A stretch of DNA of 32,841 nt from Clostridia bacterium (GTDB taxonomy: Bacteria; Bacillota; Clostridia; Oscillospirales; CAG-382), in the NCBI GenBank assembly GCA_017629175.1, contig JAGBXS010000119.1:1-32841 (forward strand), written 5' to 3'. A model generated the notes under the pieces. The model saw nothing but the letters and a program-made list of their open reading frames with translations, searched no databases and was not told the DNA's origin. Shown here in pieces: positions 23,668-31,344 of the stretch. Made by a program: the position numbers and the translations under genes. The number at the start of each line of letters is the position of its first letter. Positions within the stretch are counted from its first letter, which is position 1.

Positions 23668-26600
23668 ATGAAGACAAAGCGATTTCTTTCTGCGTTGGTA
23701 ACAGTCTCTCTGTTGCTGACCGTGCTCGCCTCCCTGCCCTTTACAGCGGCGGCAGAGGGTGTTGCAAAGACTATCTCCAAAACCAACCCCGTGATCACCG
23801 CCAACGTAGGCGATGAAGTGGACCTTTCCCTCTTCTCGGTGGTAACCGATGGCAGTGCGACTTTAAACGCCAAGGACATCACCTGGACCTTGGACGGCAA
23901 GACCGTCAAAACGGTCAAGGTTACCGAAAAGGGTGTTCTCACCTTGACTGCCGCCGGCGGCGGAACCTCCGAAAAGGTCTATCTGGTCTCTAAAAACCCC
24001 ACAGAAACGGAATACGTGCTGTACGAAAACGACTTTAACTGTACCGCCGAGGATCTGAAGGCCGAGGGCTGGAGCTTCTTGAACGCCGGCTCTGTTACCG
24101 TAACCGACGGCGTCTTCCACATGGGCACCAAGAGCGGCGACTATTACCGTGCCATCCTTCCCGCTTGGCTGGGGGATTTCGGTGATTACGCCATCACCAT
24201 GAAGGCCAACCAGACGGACGTAAAGGATAATTCCAGATGGTGCTCCATCGCCTACCGCATTGAGAACGCCAACCAGAAATACTACCCCTACTATCATATG
24301 TGTGTCCGTGCCAACACCACCAGCAATACCGTGGAGTTTGCGGAACGTACCCCCGCCAACGCATGGAACGTCATCTACAAGACCTCCGAAACGCTGAACA
24401 TGACCGATAAGGGCTTCCACGAGATCACGGTAAAAGCGTTTGGCAGCACCGTTCAATATTTGATCGATGGAGACTCCAAGCTGTTTATTAACGATGCCAC
24501 TGCACATCCCAAGGGCTACGTGGGCTTGATCTGCAATTACGGCACCATGAACGTGGATTCTATCCGCATCACCGTGCAGGAGGCAGCTCCGGAGCGTCCC
24601 AAGGTAGTCCCCAAGCTGATCAACACTGCAGACAATCGCGGTGAAACCAACATCACCAACTACGTTTCCAACCATGCATACGTAACACTCGCAGAGCTGG
24701 AAACGCTCCTGCAAAGCGAAGAGCTTCCCGTAGCGGCGTATATCGACCTGACCGATGCAAAAGGACAGGCCGCAACCCAGCAGGATTTCGAGAACTATCT
24801 GAAGCTCTGCGCGGAGAAGAATGTGATCCCCGAGTTCAAATTGGAGACCGCCGCTCAGGTGGATAAGCTGAATGCGGCTTTGAAGGCAACCAAGGTGCCC
24901 GAGACTCTCGTAGGCTCCGCGCATCCGGACGTTGTAAAATATGCTCGGAGCAAAAATAAAAACGTAATTCGCGGTGCGTTGGATCTTTCCGGCATGGCTT
25001 GGGGTGAGGTCACCGACAAGGATATCCACAGCTATTACGACACGGCAGTAGGCGCTTATGCTCAGGCCATTATCGTGCCCTATGCCGCCGCTACCAAGGA
25101 CGTGGTAGCCAAGCTGCAGGAGTTTGAGCTTGCAGTATGGGCCTTCGGCACAGACGTAGAAACTCTTACCCAAGCCGCTCATCTGGTGGCATCCGGTGCC
25201 AACGCAGTGGTGAGTGACAACTCCCAAATGATCTCCGCCGTGCAAACCGAGATCTTCACCGCCTCCAATGCGTTGACCCGTACTCCTGTATGGACTGCTC
25301 ACAGAGGATACTCCACCAAATATCCCGAAAATTCTATGGCGGCTTGCATCGGTGCCTACGAGGTGGGTGCGGATTGTATCGAGATCGATGTTCACCTCAG
25401 CTCCGACGGCGTGGTCATGGTGATGCATGACGATTCCATCGACCGTACCACCAACGGCACAGGCAAGATCGCTTCCATGACCTGCGCACAGCTGAAGCAG
25501 TATAAGTTGAAGAATTCCTCCGGTGCACTCACTCAGGAGGTGATCCCCACCTTCGAAGAAATTCTGCAGGAATTCCAAGACAAGGACGTGAAGTTCCTCT
25601 GCGAGATCAAATCCGGGCAAGCCGGACTTCCCAAGGCCTGCGTTGATCTGATCAAGAAGTACGGCATGGAGGATCAGGTAGTATTTATCAGCTTCTACGC
25701 CAACCAGCTTACCGAGGCCAAGAAGCACATGAACATTACCACAGGTTACCTTATCGGAGCAACCGGCTTCTCCGACGCGGGAGATACCGCCGGCACGCTG
25801 AACGCTTACTATCAGAAGCAGACGGACACCCTGAACTATCACGCCACCATGGCTATTAACTACGGCAATCTCACCTACGAGTTCCTGCGTGATGCCAACG
25901 ACCGCGGTTTGACCCTTTGGACCTGGACCTACAACAACGGCTCTGCCGCGCAGGTTTGCAAGATGTTCCTGGCAGGTGTCAACGGCATGACTACCGATGA
26001 TCCTCAGTATTTAAAAAATACCGTCAAAACCGTTTCCGCTCCCACGGAGCTGAAGGTGGGTGTAGATAAGAAGACCCGTTTTGAGATCACTTCCCTCACC
26101 TACGAAGGAAAGGAAAAATCCATCACGGATGACGTCCAGATCATTCTGCTGGACAATGACGGCGTAATTCGCGTGGAAACCAATGGCTCCGTTTGGGGCT
26201 TGAAGGAAGGCACAGCCTCCTTTATGGTGGCATATCAGACCAAGCTTCCCAGCGGTCAAAGCTACACCTTGTATACCCAGCCCATCGTGGTGGAGGTAGG
26301 CAACTTCGGTACCCTCTCCCCCAAGAGCGACAGCGGCTGGCAGGTGAAGGACGGTCTGCTTACCCGCGTGGAGACCCGTTTGCAGGCATCGGATCTGGCA
26401 GAGCGCATTGAGGACTCCAAGTACGTTCAGATCTTTGACGAAGCCGAAGAATTCCTTGCCCCCGAGTCTCCCGTTTGCACCGGTACGCTGATTTCCCTTT
26501 ACGGCGACGTTACCACCGTGGTGGTCAAGGGCGACCTGAACGGCGACGGTGTGTGCAACGCCATTGACTATATTCTGTTGAAGCGTTATACCGCAGGCAA

Positions 26601-26718
26601 CGAGCTTGAAAAGCTCCAGATCGCCGCGGCAGATATGAACGGTGACGGACAGGTTCGTTCCGCAGATTACATTTTGATGAAGCGTTACGCACTGGCCAAT
26701 ACCGACGCAGAAAATTAA
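23668..26718 (+). CDS. secreted glycerophosphodiester phosphodiesterase with C-terminal dockerin
   Basis: A 1016-residue exported protein with AAGGAGG before the ATG and a signal peptide at residues 1-30. A short beta domain (~31-110) and a concanavalin/LamG-like jelly roll (~115-305) precede the enzyme parts. Residues ~315-530 look like a degenerate GDPD barrel: the second-half pattern (LAVWAFGTDVETL, GANAVVSDN) is present but the catalytic HR motif is missing. Residues ~540-775 are a complete GDPD domain with AHRGYSTKYPENS (His545, Arg546, Glu554), IEIDVHLSSDG (Glu572, Asp574), MHDDSIDRTT (His587) and LCEIKSG (Glu646). A small Ig-like region follows, then a type I dockerin at ~950-1012 with GDLNGDGVCNAIDY and ADMNGDGQVRSADY. 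GDPDs release glycerol-3-phosphate from glycerophosphodiesters or teichoic acids. It lies 14 bp behind murQ. Confidence 0.92.
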   Translation: MKTKRFLSALVTVSLLLTVLASLPFTAAAEGVAKTISKTNPVITANVGDEVDLSLFSVVTDGSATLNAKDITWTLDGKTVKTVKVTEKGVLTLTAAGGGTSEKVYLVSKNPTETEYVLYENDFNCTAEDLKAEGWSFLNAGSVTVTDGVFHMGTKSGDYYRAILPAWLGDFGDYAITMKANQTDVKDNSRWCSIAYRIENANQKYYPYYHMCVRANTTSNTVEFAERTPANAWNVIYKTSETLNMTDKGFHEITVKAFGSTVQYLIDGDSKLFINDATAHPKGYVGLICNYGTMNVDSIRITVQEAAPERPKVVPKLINTADNRGETNITNYVSNHAYVTLAELETLLQSEELPVAAYIDLTDAKGQAATQQDFENYLKLCAEKNVIPEFKLETAAQVDKLNAALKATKVPETLVGSAHPDVVKYARSKNKNVIRGALDLSGMAWGEVTDKDIHSYYDTAVGAYAQAIIVPYAAATKDVVAKLQEFELAVWAFGTDVETLTQAAHLVASGANAVVSDNSQMISAVQTEIFTASNALTRTPVWTAHRGYSTKYPENSMAACIGAYEVGADCIEIDVHLSSDGVVMVMHDDSIDRTTNGTGKIASMTCAQLKQYKLKNSSGALTQEVIPTFEEILQEFQDKDVKFLCEIKSGQAGLPKACVDLIKKYGMEDQVVFISFYANQLTEAKKHMNITTGYLIGATGFSDAGDTAGTLNAYYQKQTDTLNYHATMAINYGNLTYEFLRDANDRGLTLWTWTYNNGSAAQVCKMFLAGVNGMTTDDPQYLKNTVKTVSAPTELKVGVDKKTRFEITSLTYEGKEKSITDDVQIILLDNDGVIRVETNGSVWGLKEGTASFMVAYQTKLPSGQSYTLYTQPIVVEVGNFGTLSPKSDSGWQVKDGLLTRVETRLQASDLAERIEDSKYVQIFDEAEEFLAPESPVCTGTLISLYGDVTTVVVKGDLNGDGVCNAIDYILLKRYTAGNELEKLQIAAADMNGDGQVRSADYILMKRYALANTDAEN

Positions 26719-26728
26719 ACTTCATACT

Positions 26729-26758
26729 AAGAGAGAGCCCCGTGCTCTCTCTTATTTT
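26729..26758 (+). terminator. intrinsic terminator of the murQ-phosphodiesterase operon
   Basis: AAGAGAGAGC (26729-26738) pairs perfectly with GCTCTCTCTT (26744-26753), loop CCCGT, followed by ATTTTTA. Confidence 0.9.
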
Positions 26759-26789
26759 TATATCCGATATGTTTTTTATGAAGAAGCCC

Positions 26790-26818
26790 TTGCATTTTTT
26801 CAAATTCCGTTGTATAAT
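26790..26818 (+). promoter_or_regulatory. sigma-A promoter of the cohesin-dockerin gene
   Basis: TTGCAT (26790-26795), 17 nt, TATAAT (26813-26818), 39 bp before the ATG at 26858. The gene thus has its own promoter, separated by a terminator from the dockerin-bearing phosphodiesterase upstream. Confidence 0.83.
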
Positions 26819-26857
26819 GTACATACGAGTACTTTTTTAAGAAAGGAAGAGCGCTTT

Positions 26858-27547
26858 ATGAAACGACTCACATCGCTTTTGATGGCGAGCCTTATGGTCA
26901 CCGCAGTTCTGTTTGCTTCCCTGCTTCCCGTTTCCGCGGCAGAAACTACCGTGATCACACTTGAAGCCCCCGAGGCAGTGACCTACGTAGGAGATGCTGT
27001 CAAAGACTTTTTTGAAGTAAAAGCTATCCTTAACCCTGCTGATGGGATCGATGCCATTGCAGGATACAAAGTAACCCTCACTTGGGATCCTACCCTGCTC
27101 ATGCCGGTGGACATCTTCACTTCCGGCGAGGGCTTCACGGATAAGAAGCTCCAAGACGGCAGTCTCACCCTGGCAGTGGTAAACGCCGAAAACCTGCTTT
27201 CTGACAGACTGTTCTCCGTTTCCTTTATCCCCTTGGCAGACGGTGTTGCTACCGTTGACCTCGAGGTGATCGATATGACCCTTGCTGACGGCCTGATCGA
27301 TGCTACCGGCGACTCCGTTTCCGTTAAGTTGAAAAAGAAGCCTACATTCCTCTTCGGAGACGTCACCGGCGACGGAAAGGTCAACGCCATCGACTACGCG
27401 AGATTGAAGGCTTATCTCTTAGGAGCTCGCAGCCTTACCGATGACGAGCTTCTCAGAAGCGACATTACCGGCGAAGGAAGAATCAACGCTCTTGACTATG
27501 CAAGACTGAAGGCTTATCTCCTGGGCACTTGGAAGCCTGCAAACTGA
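26858..27547 (+). CDS. small secreted cohesin-dockerin protein
   Basis: A 229-residue exported protein. The ATG at 26858 has AAAGGAAG upstream; the longer frame overlaps the promoter. Residues 1-28 are a signal peptide (VLFASLLPVSAAE). Residues ~30-157 are a cohesin-like beta sandwich: IAGYKVTLTWDPTLLMPVDI matches the 'YDp..L' strand of cohesins, followed by SLTLAVVNAENLLSDRLFSV and a hydrophobic strand pattern. Residues ~165-226 are a type I dockerin with two near-identical Ca-binding repeats, GDVTGDGKVNAIDYARLKAY (Asp168 to Asp179) and SDITGEGRINALDYARLKAY, each followed by LLG. No catalytic domain exists, so it should act as an adaptor or minimal scaffold joining a dockerin partner to another cohesin. 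The cohesin call is less certain than the dockerin. Confidence 0.82.
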   Translation: MKRLTSLLMASLMVTAVLFASLLPVSAAETTVITLEAPEAVTYVGDAVKDFFEVKAILNPADGIDAIAGYKVTLTWDPTLLMPVDIFTSGEGFTDKKLQDGSLTLAVVNAENLLSDRLFSVSFIPLADGVATVDLEVIDMTLADGLIDATGDSVSVKLKKKPTFLFGDVTGDGKVNAIDYARLKAYLLGARSLTDDELLRSDITGEGRINALDYARLKAYLLGTWKPAN

Positions 27548-27570
27548 TAAAGGCACATTCAAAAATCAAA

Positions 27571-27604
27571 GAGGGGCTGTTGCCGATGCGACAGCCCCTT
27601 CTTA
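27571..27604 (+). terminator. hairpin between cohesin-dockerin and lipoprotein genes (weak terminator)
   Basis: GGGGCTGTTGC (27573-27583) pairs with GCGACAGCCCC (27588-27598), loop CGAT, one G-U. The following TTCTTAG is a poor U-tract, so termination may be partial. No promoter is seen between it and the lipoprotein start at 27624. Confidence 0.65.
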
Positions 27605-27623
27605 GAAATAAGGAAGGAACATT

Positions 27624-29138
27624 ATGAGAGCCAAAAGATTTTTTTGCTTCTGCTTGGTATGCATATTCGCCGTGATGATGCTGGCGGGCTGCAACAACAC
27701 CCCTGCGGAAACATCCAACACCTCCTCCGCCGTTTCTACCCCCACGGAAAGCGAAGACGCTTCCGTCAACCCCGACTCTTTTGTGGAGACGGACGAATTT
27801 GCGGGAGCAACCATCAAGGTCTTCACTGCAGCGTTTAACGACGCTTACGTCACCGAGATCGGAGACAACTCCAACAACGAGAACTGCGCGGAGGTTCTCT
27901 CCGTAGCCATCAAGAACCGTACCGAAGCGGTTGAAGACGCCTACGGCATCAACATCGAAGAAGAGATCATGATCGACCCCAAGCGTTACGGCGGCGCGTT
28001 CCTGGATGCCGTTCGTGAGTTTGCTTACTCCGGCACCGGAGATTACGACATTCTCTACCCCTGTCTGCTGGATGCAGGCACCATGGCGGCAGAGGGCTTG
28101 CTGGTAGACCTGGCCAACGCCGATGGCATCCGCATTCAGAACTCCTGGTGGGATCAGACCTTTATCAGCGATACCGCTATCGGAGGCAGTACTTATTACC
28201 TCACCGGTGACATCGGTCTCCGTGCTAAAAACGCGGCAGGCTGTCTGTACTTCAACAAAAAGCTGATGGACGATGCGGGAATTGAATACCCTTACCAGCT
28301 GGTGCGGGATAAGAAGTTCACCATCGAAAAGATCCTGGAGATCATCAAGCAGGCAGACCTCAGCGACGACCTGGACAAGGACGGCAAAATTACCTACCAC
28401 GACAAGTACGGCTGGGCAGGTCAGAACGGCGATATGCAGAAGCTGTTCTATGCCGCAGGCGAGCGTATTGCAGCGGTAGACGAAAGCGGCAAGCCTTACA
28501 TCTCCGTTTACAACGAGCGCAGTTCCAAGGTAATCGACTCCATTCTGGATCTTTTGCAGGATAGCGAGGATTACGTTTGCGGCGACGATTACTTCAACGA
28601 GTCTTCCACTCCCATGAACATGCTGTTGGATTCCTTTAAGGCAGACCAGTGTCTGTTCTACTCCGGCGGTATGGAGGATGCTTTGAAGCTTGGCGACATG
28701 AAGAGCGATTTCGGTATTCTGCCCTCTCCCCTTTACGACGAGACCCAGGAGCAGTATTACACCCAGGTGGGTGCTTGGTCCGCCAACGCTTACTGCATTC
28801 CCTACGGACTCTCCGACGAGAAGACCTACCGCGCGGAAGTAATTCTGGACGCGCTGGGTGCTTACTCCGTGGATTCCGTTGCCACCACCTATTACGACGT
28901 GGTGTTGCAGTACCAGAAGCTCCGCACCGATGACGACGTGGAGATGCTGGAGCTGATCTTCGACTGTGCAGGTGCAGACCTTGGTGCGGTTTACCGCATC
29001 GGCGGAATTTCCAACATGCTCACCCAGCTGATCGAGAAGCCCAAGGGCTCCTTCGCTTCCAGCTACGATGCTTTGGAGCAGGCGGCAAAAACCGAGTTGG
29101 ACAACCTGATCGCCACCTTCGGCCAGAGAGACGAATAA
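27624..29138 (+). CDS. extracellular solute-binding lipoprotein
   Basis: A 504-residue lipoprotein: basic start MRAKRFF, hydrophobic core and lipobox MLAGC with Cys23, followed by a Thr/Ser-rich linker (~24-60). The mature part has the pattern of family 1 ABC solute-binding proteins: ATIKVFTAAF near the start, GDYDILYPCLLDAG, LVDLANADGI, GCLYFNKKLMDDAGIEYPY, FTIEKILEIIKQADL, DLDKDGKITYHDKYGWAG (an EF-hand-like loop common in these proteins at this place) and FGILPSPLYDETQEQYYTQV. These usually bind oligosaccharides for ABC import, but no permease or ATPase gene is adjacent, so the partner system is elsewhere. It follows the cohesin-dockerin gene with no promoter of its own, so it may be co-expressed by read-through. 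Confidence 0.88.
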   Translation: MRAKRFFCFCLVCIFAVMMLAGCNNTPAETSNTSSAVSTPTESEDASVNPDSFVETDEFAGATIKVFTAAFNDAYVTEIGDNSNNENCAEVLSVAIKNRTEAVEDAYGINIEEEIMIDPKRYGGAFLDAVREFAYSGTGDYDILYPCLLDAGTMAAEGLLVDLANADGIRIQNSWWDQTFISDTAIGGSTYYLTGDIGLRAKNAAGCLYFNKKLMDDAGIEYPYQLVRDKKFTIEKILEIIKQADLSDDLDKDGKITYHDKYGWAGQNGDMQKLFYAAGERIAAVDESGKPYISVYNERSSKVIDSILDLLQDSEDYVCGDDYFNESSTPMNMLLDSFKADQCLFYSGGMEDALKLGDMKSDFGILPSPLYDETQEQYYTQVGAWSANAYCIPYGLSDEKTYRAEVILDALGAYSVDSVATTYYDVVLQYQKLRTDDDVEMLELIFDCAGADLGAVYRIGGISNMLTQLIEKPKGSFASSYDALEQAAKTELDNLIATFGQRDE

Positions 29139-29148
29139 GCATTTCGAG

Positions 29149-29177
29149 AGAAGAGCCTTCCGAGGCTCTTCTTTTTT
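29149..29177 (+). terminator. intrinsic terminator after the solute-binding lipoprotein gene
   Basis: AGAAGAGCCT (29149-29158) pairs perfectly with AGGCTCTTCT (29163-29172), loop TCCG, followed by TTTTT. Confidence 0.92.
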
Positions 29178-29190
29178 GTGTCCGCGTCGA

Positions 29191-29219
29191 TTGACAAAAA
29201 AGCCCCCTTGTGGTACACT
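29191..29219 (+). promoter_or_regulatory. sigma-A promoter of the six-hairpin glycosidase gene
   Basis: TTGACA (29191-29196), 17 nt, TACACT (29214-29219), 29 bp before the ATG at 29249. Confidence 0.78.
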
Positions 29220-29248
29220 TATAAAAAATTCGGAAGGAAGAGAAGACT

Positions 29249-31162
29249 ATGACGGAGCAGATCTGGAAAATAGACGGCGACCGTTTGATATGGCAGGTCG
29301 GGAAAGGGCAAGTCCACACGGACGATATTGAGATGAGCGGCTTTTACGCCGATGAGATTATTTCCTACGGGGTGAAGGAGGACGGCAGTCTGCATTTGGC
29401 GCAGAGCTTTTACTTCCCTACCCTGCGCACCATTCCCAACGACACCCACGCCACCTATCATTTTGATTTGAATAAAGAGCAGACGCCCTGCTTATTAAAG
29501 GACGGAGTTCCCGTGAAGGAATTCCCCATCCAATTCGAGCTGGACGGCACCCTGTGCATCACCAGTGAAACCGACGGCAGTGTGCTGACGGTGCGGCGGT
29601 TTTACCCTGCAAAGGACAGCCTTCTCTGTGTGGAAAAGGTGTCCTTGATCGCATTGGAGGACACGGTTCTGACCCTTTCCCTGCCCGCTCACCATGTTCA
29701 TACCTACGGACGGGGCACCAAAGGGGTATACCTTGCGGAGATCAGCCACGACGCCCCGGAGAAAATGGTTTTATCCTCGGGGGATGATCTGACCTACTAC
29801 GTCTATTACACGGCGCGGATCGCCAATCAGCCTTTACCCGAAAGGGATGGCATGAAGGAGCTTTTGGCGCGGTTGGAACGTGTCTATGAGCTTTGCGACA
29901 CCCGCTTGGTATTGCAGACGGACAACCCCACGGCGGACGCCATGTTCCGCTTTGCCAAGCTCCGTGCGGGGGAAAGTATCTTCCAGACCCTCACCGGGAA
30001 GTATCACAGCCCCGGGGGTCGTTCCTATTACGCCGCCACCTGGTGCAACGATCAAGCGGAGTATGCAGGCCCTCATTTCGCCATGGCGGGTGATAAGGTT
30101 GCCATTGAAGCATCCTTGAACGCCTACCGTTCCTATATTCCTTTCATGTCGGATTGCTATCACAAGCTCCCCTGCTCCATCATCGCGGAGGGGCTGGACA
30201 TTTGGGAGGGTGCGGGCGACCGAGGAGATGCGGCCATGTATCTTTACGGCGCTTCTCTGTTCTGCCTTTACACCGGGGACAGAACCATTGCCGAAGAGCT
30301 GTACCCCGCCATCCGTTGGTGCGCAGAATACTGCCGCCGTCAGACCTTGCCCGAGGGGGTGATCCGCTCGGATTCCGACGAGCTGGAGGGACGGTTCCCC
30401 ACGGATAGGAAAGCCAACCTTTCCACCTCTTCCCTTTGTTACGGCGGGTTGATGTTTGCGGCGAAGCTGGCAGAATCCTTGGGTGACACAGAGACGGCAA
30501 AAGATTACCGCAACTGTGCTACGGCATTGGGCGAAGCCATCGAAAACTATTTTGGCGCAAATCTTCACGGATTTGATACCTACCGCTATTCCAAGGGGTA
30601 TGATACCCTGCGGGCTTGGATCTGTCTGCCCTTGTGTATGGAGTTGAACGGTCGCAAAGAGGGGACTTTGGAAGCCATGCTCTCCCCTTATCTTTGGACG
30701 GAGGAAGGGATGTTGACCTGCGAGATCTCCGATGAGAACCGCTCCCACACCATTTGGGATCGCTCCACCCTGTACGGCATGAAGGCGGCGTTCCTTGCAG
30801 GTGCGGGGGATCGGATCGTAGAACCCTTCTTGGCGTACTGCAGCAAGCGGTTGCTTTGCGATCGGGTTCCCTACGCGGTGGAGGCTTACCCCGAGGGCGA
30901 AAAACGCCATCTCTCCGGGGAAAGCGCGTTGTTTGCACGGGCGGTCACGGAGGGGATCTTCGGCATTCGGCCGGAGGGGCTGCACAAATTCTCCTTCCTG
31001 CCCCGGGTATTCGAGGGGTTGGGAGAGATGAAGCTGGAAAACATCCCCATCTGCGGCGGGTGCTTTGACATCCGTGTGGGGAAGGATGCTTGGATTGTTT
31101 GTGACGGCGGAAAAGAGATCGCCCGCGGAGAGACGAACGGCGAACGGGTGATGATTGGTTAA
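29249..31162 (+). CDS. cytoplasmic six-hairpin glycosidase-like protein
   Basis: A 637-residue protein without signal peptide, with GGAAGGAAG before the ATG. The first ~220 residues are beta-rich (WQVGKGQVHTDDIEMSGF, SLHLAQSFYFPTLR), like the N-terminal sandwich of (alpha/alpha)6-barrel glycosidases. From ~235 to ~570 the sequence is helical with barrel-like pairs: TADAMFRFAKLRAGES, AATWCNDQAEYAGPHFAMAG, CSIIAEGLDIWEGAGDRGDA, AIRWCAEYCRR and SSLCYGGLMFAAKLAE. A C-terminal beta segment ends it (FSFLPRVFEGLGEMKLENI). Acidic residues in NDQAEYAGP and IWEGAGDRGDA are candidate catalytic residues, not proven. The fold resembles GH78-type and related six-hairpin enzymes, so an oligosaccharide taken up from outside may be its substrate (inference). 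It has its own promoter and stands alone as a transcription unit. Confidence 0.75.
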   Translation: MTEQIWKIDGDRLIWQVGKGQVHTDDIEMSGFYADEIISYGVKEDGSLHLAQSFYFPTLRTIPNDTHATYHFDLNKEQTPCLLKDGVPVKEFPIQFELDGTLCITSETDGSVLTVRRFYPAKDSLLCVEKVSLIALEDTVLTLSLPAHHVHTYGRGTKGVYLAEISHDAPEKMVLSSGDDLTYYVYYTARIANQPLPERDGMKELLARLERVYELCDTRLVLQTDNPTADAMFRFAKLRAGESIFQTLTGKYHSPGGRSYYAATWCNDQAEYAGPHFAMAGDKVAIEASLNAYRSYIPFMSDCYHKLPCSIIAEGLDIWEGAGDRGDAAMYLYGASLFCLYTGDRTIAEELYPAIRWCAEYCRRQTLPEGVIRSDSDELEGRFPTDRKANLSTSSLCYGGLMFAAKLAESLGDTETAKDYRNCATALGEAIENYFGANLHGFDTYRYSKGYDTLRAWICLPLCMELNGRKEGTLEAMLSPYLWTEEGMLTCEISDENRSHTIWDRSTLYGMKAAFLAGAGDRIVEPFLAYCSKRLLCDRVPYAVEAYPEGEKRHLSGESALFARAVTEGIFGIRPEGLHKFSFLPRVFEGLGEMKLENIPICGGCFDIRVGKDAWIVCDGGKEIARGETNGERVMIG

Positions 31163-31182
31163 AGGGGACGCTGTCCCCTTTT
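31161..31182 (+). terminator. hairpin terminator overlapping the glycosidase stop codon
   Basis: AAAGGGGAC (31161-31169) pairs with GTCCCCTTT (31173-31181), loop GCT, then one more T before GATCCCC. The stem begins within the TAA stop codon (31160-31162). Arms and the following GATCCCC resemble the first hairpin and linker of the element at 3697. Confidence 0.75.
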
Positions 31183-31195
31183 GATCCCCTGCCAG

Positions 31196-31236
31196 AAGGG
31201 AAGACCTGCAAGCAGGTCAAGTCCCTTTGGAATCCC
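31196..31236. repeat. hairpin related to the two-hairpin element (partial)
   Basis: AAGGG (31196-31200) and CCCTT (31223-31227) close a hairpin whose tip is ACCTGC-AA-GCAGGT (31204-31217); GGAATCCC follows. The base and the trailing GAATCCC match element A at 3697, but the second hairpin is lacking. Nothing else is recognised between 31237 and 31256. Confidence 0.5.
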
Positions 31237-31256
31237 GTATGATTTCATAAAAAACA

Positions 31257-31334
31257 CCGAAACGCTATTTGCGTTTCGGCAATAAGGTTTCTTGAGGGTT
31301 CAAGGGAACTTCTTTTTCTAAAGAAGTTCCCTTG
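31257..31334 (-). repeat. 78-nt two-hairpin element, copy B
   Basis: Read on the minus strand, a perfect 15-bp hairpin (CAAGGGAACTTCTTT at 31301-31315 with AAAGAAGTTCCCTTG at 31320-31334) is followed by a linker containing CCCTC and AAGAAACC, then hairpin CCGAAACGC/GCGTTTCGG (31257-31279). The order, spacing and 78-nt length equal copy A at 3697-3774. It begins 10 nt downstream of the metY stop on the same strand. Confidence 0.75.
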
Positions 31335-31344
31335 TCTCATTCTC

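Noticed and set aside
23863..25842. Long minus-strand open frame (about 660 codons) inside the phosphodiesterase gene
   Set aside because: Antisense shadow of a gene with complete GDPD and dockerin motifs; no recognisable domain in the antisense product.
28360..28410. DLDKDGKITYHD in the lipoprotein considered as a third dockerin
   Set aside because: Only one EF-hand-like loop occurs, in mid-protein, at a place where related solute-binding proteins often have such a loop; there is no second repeat.
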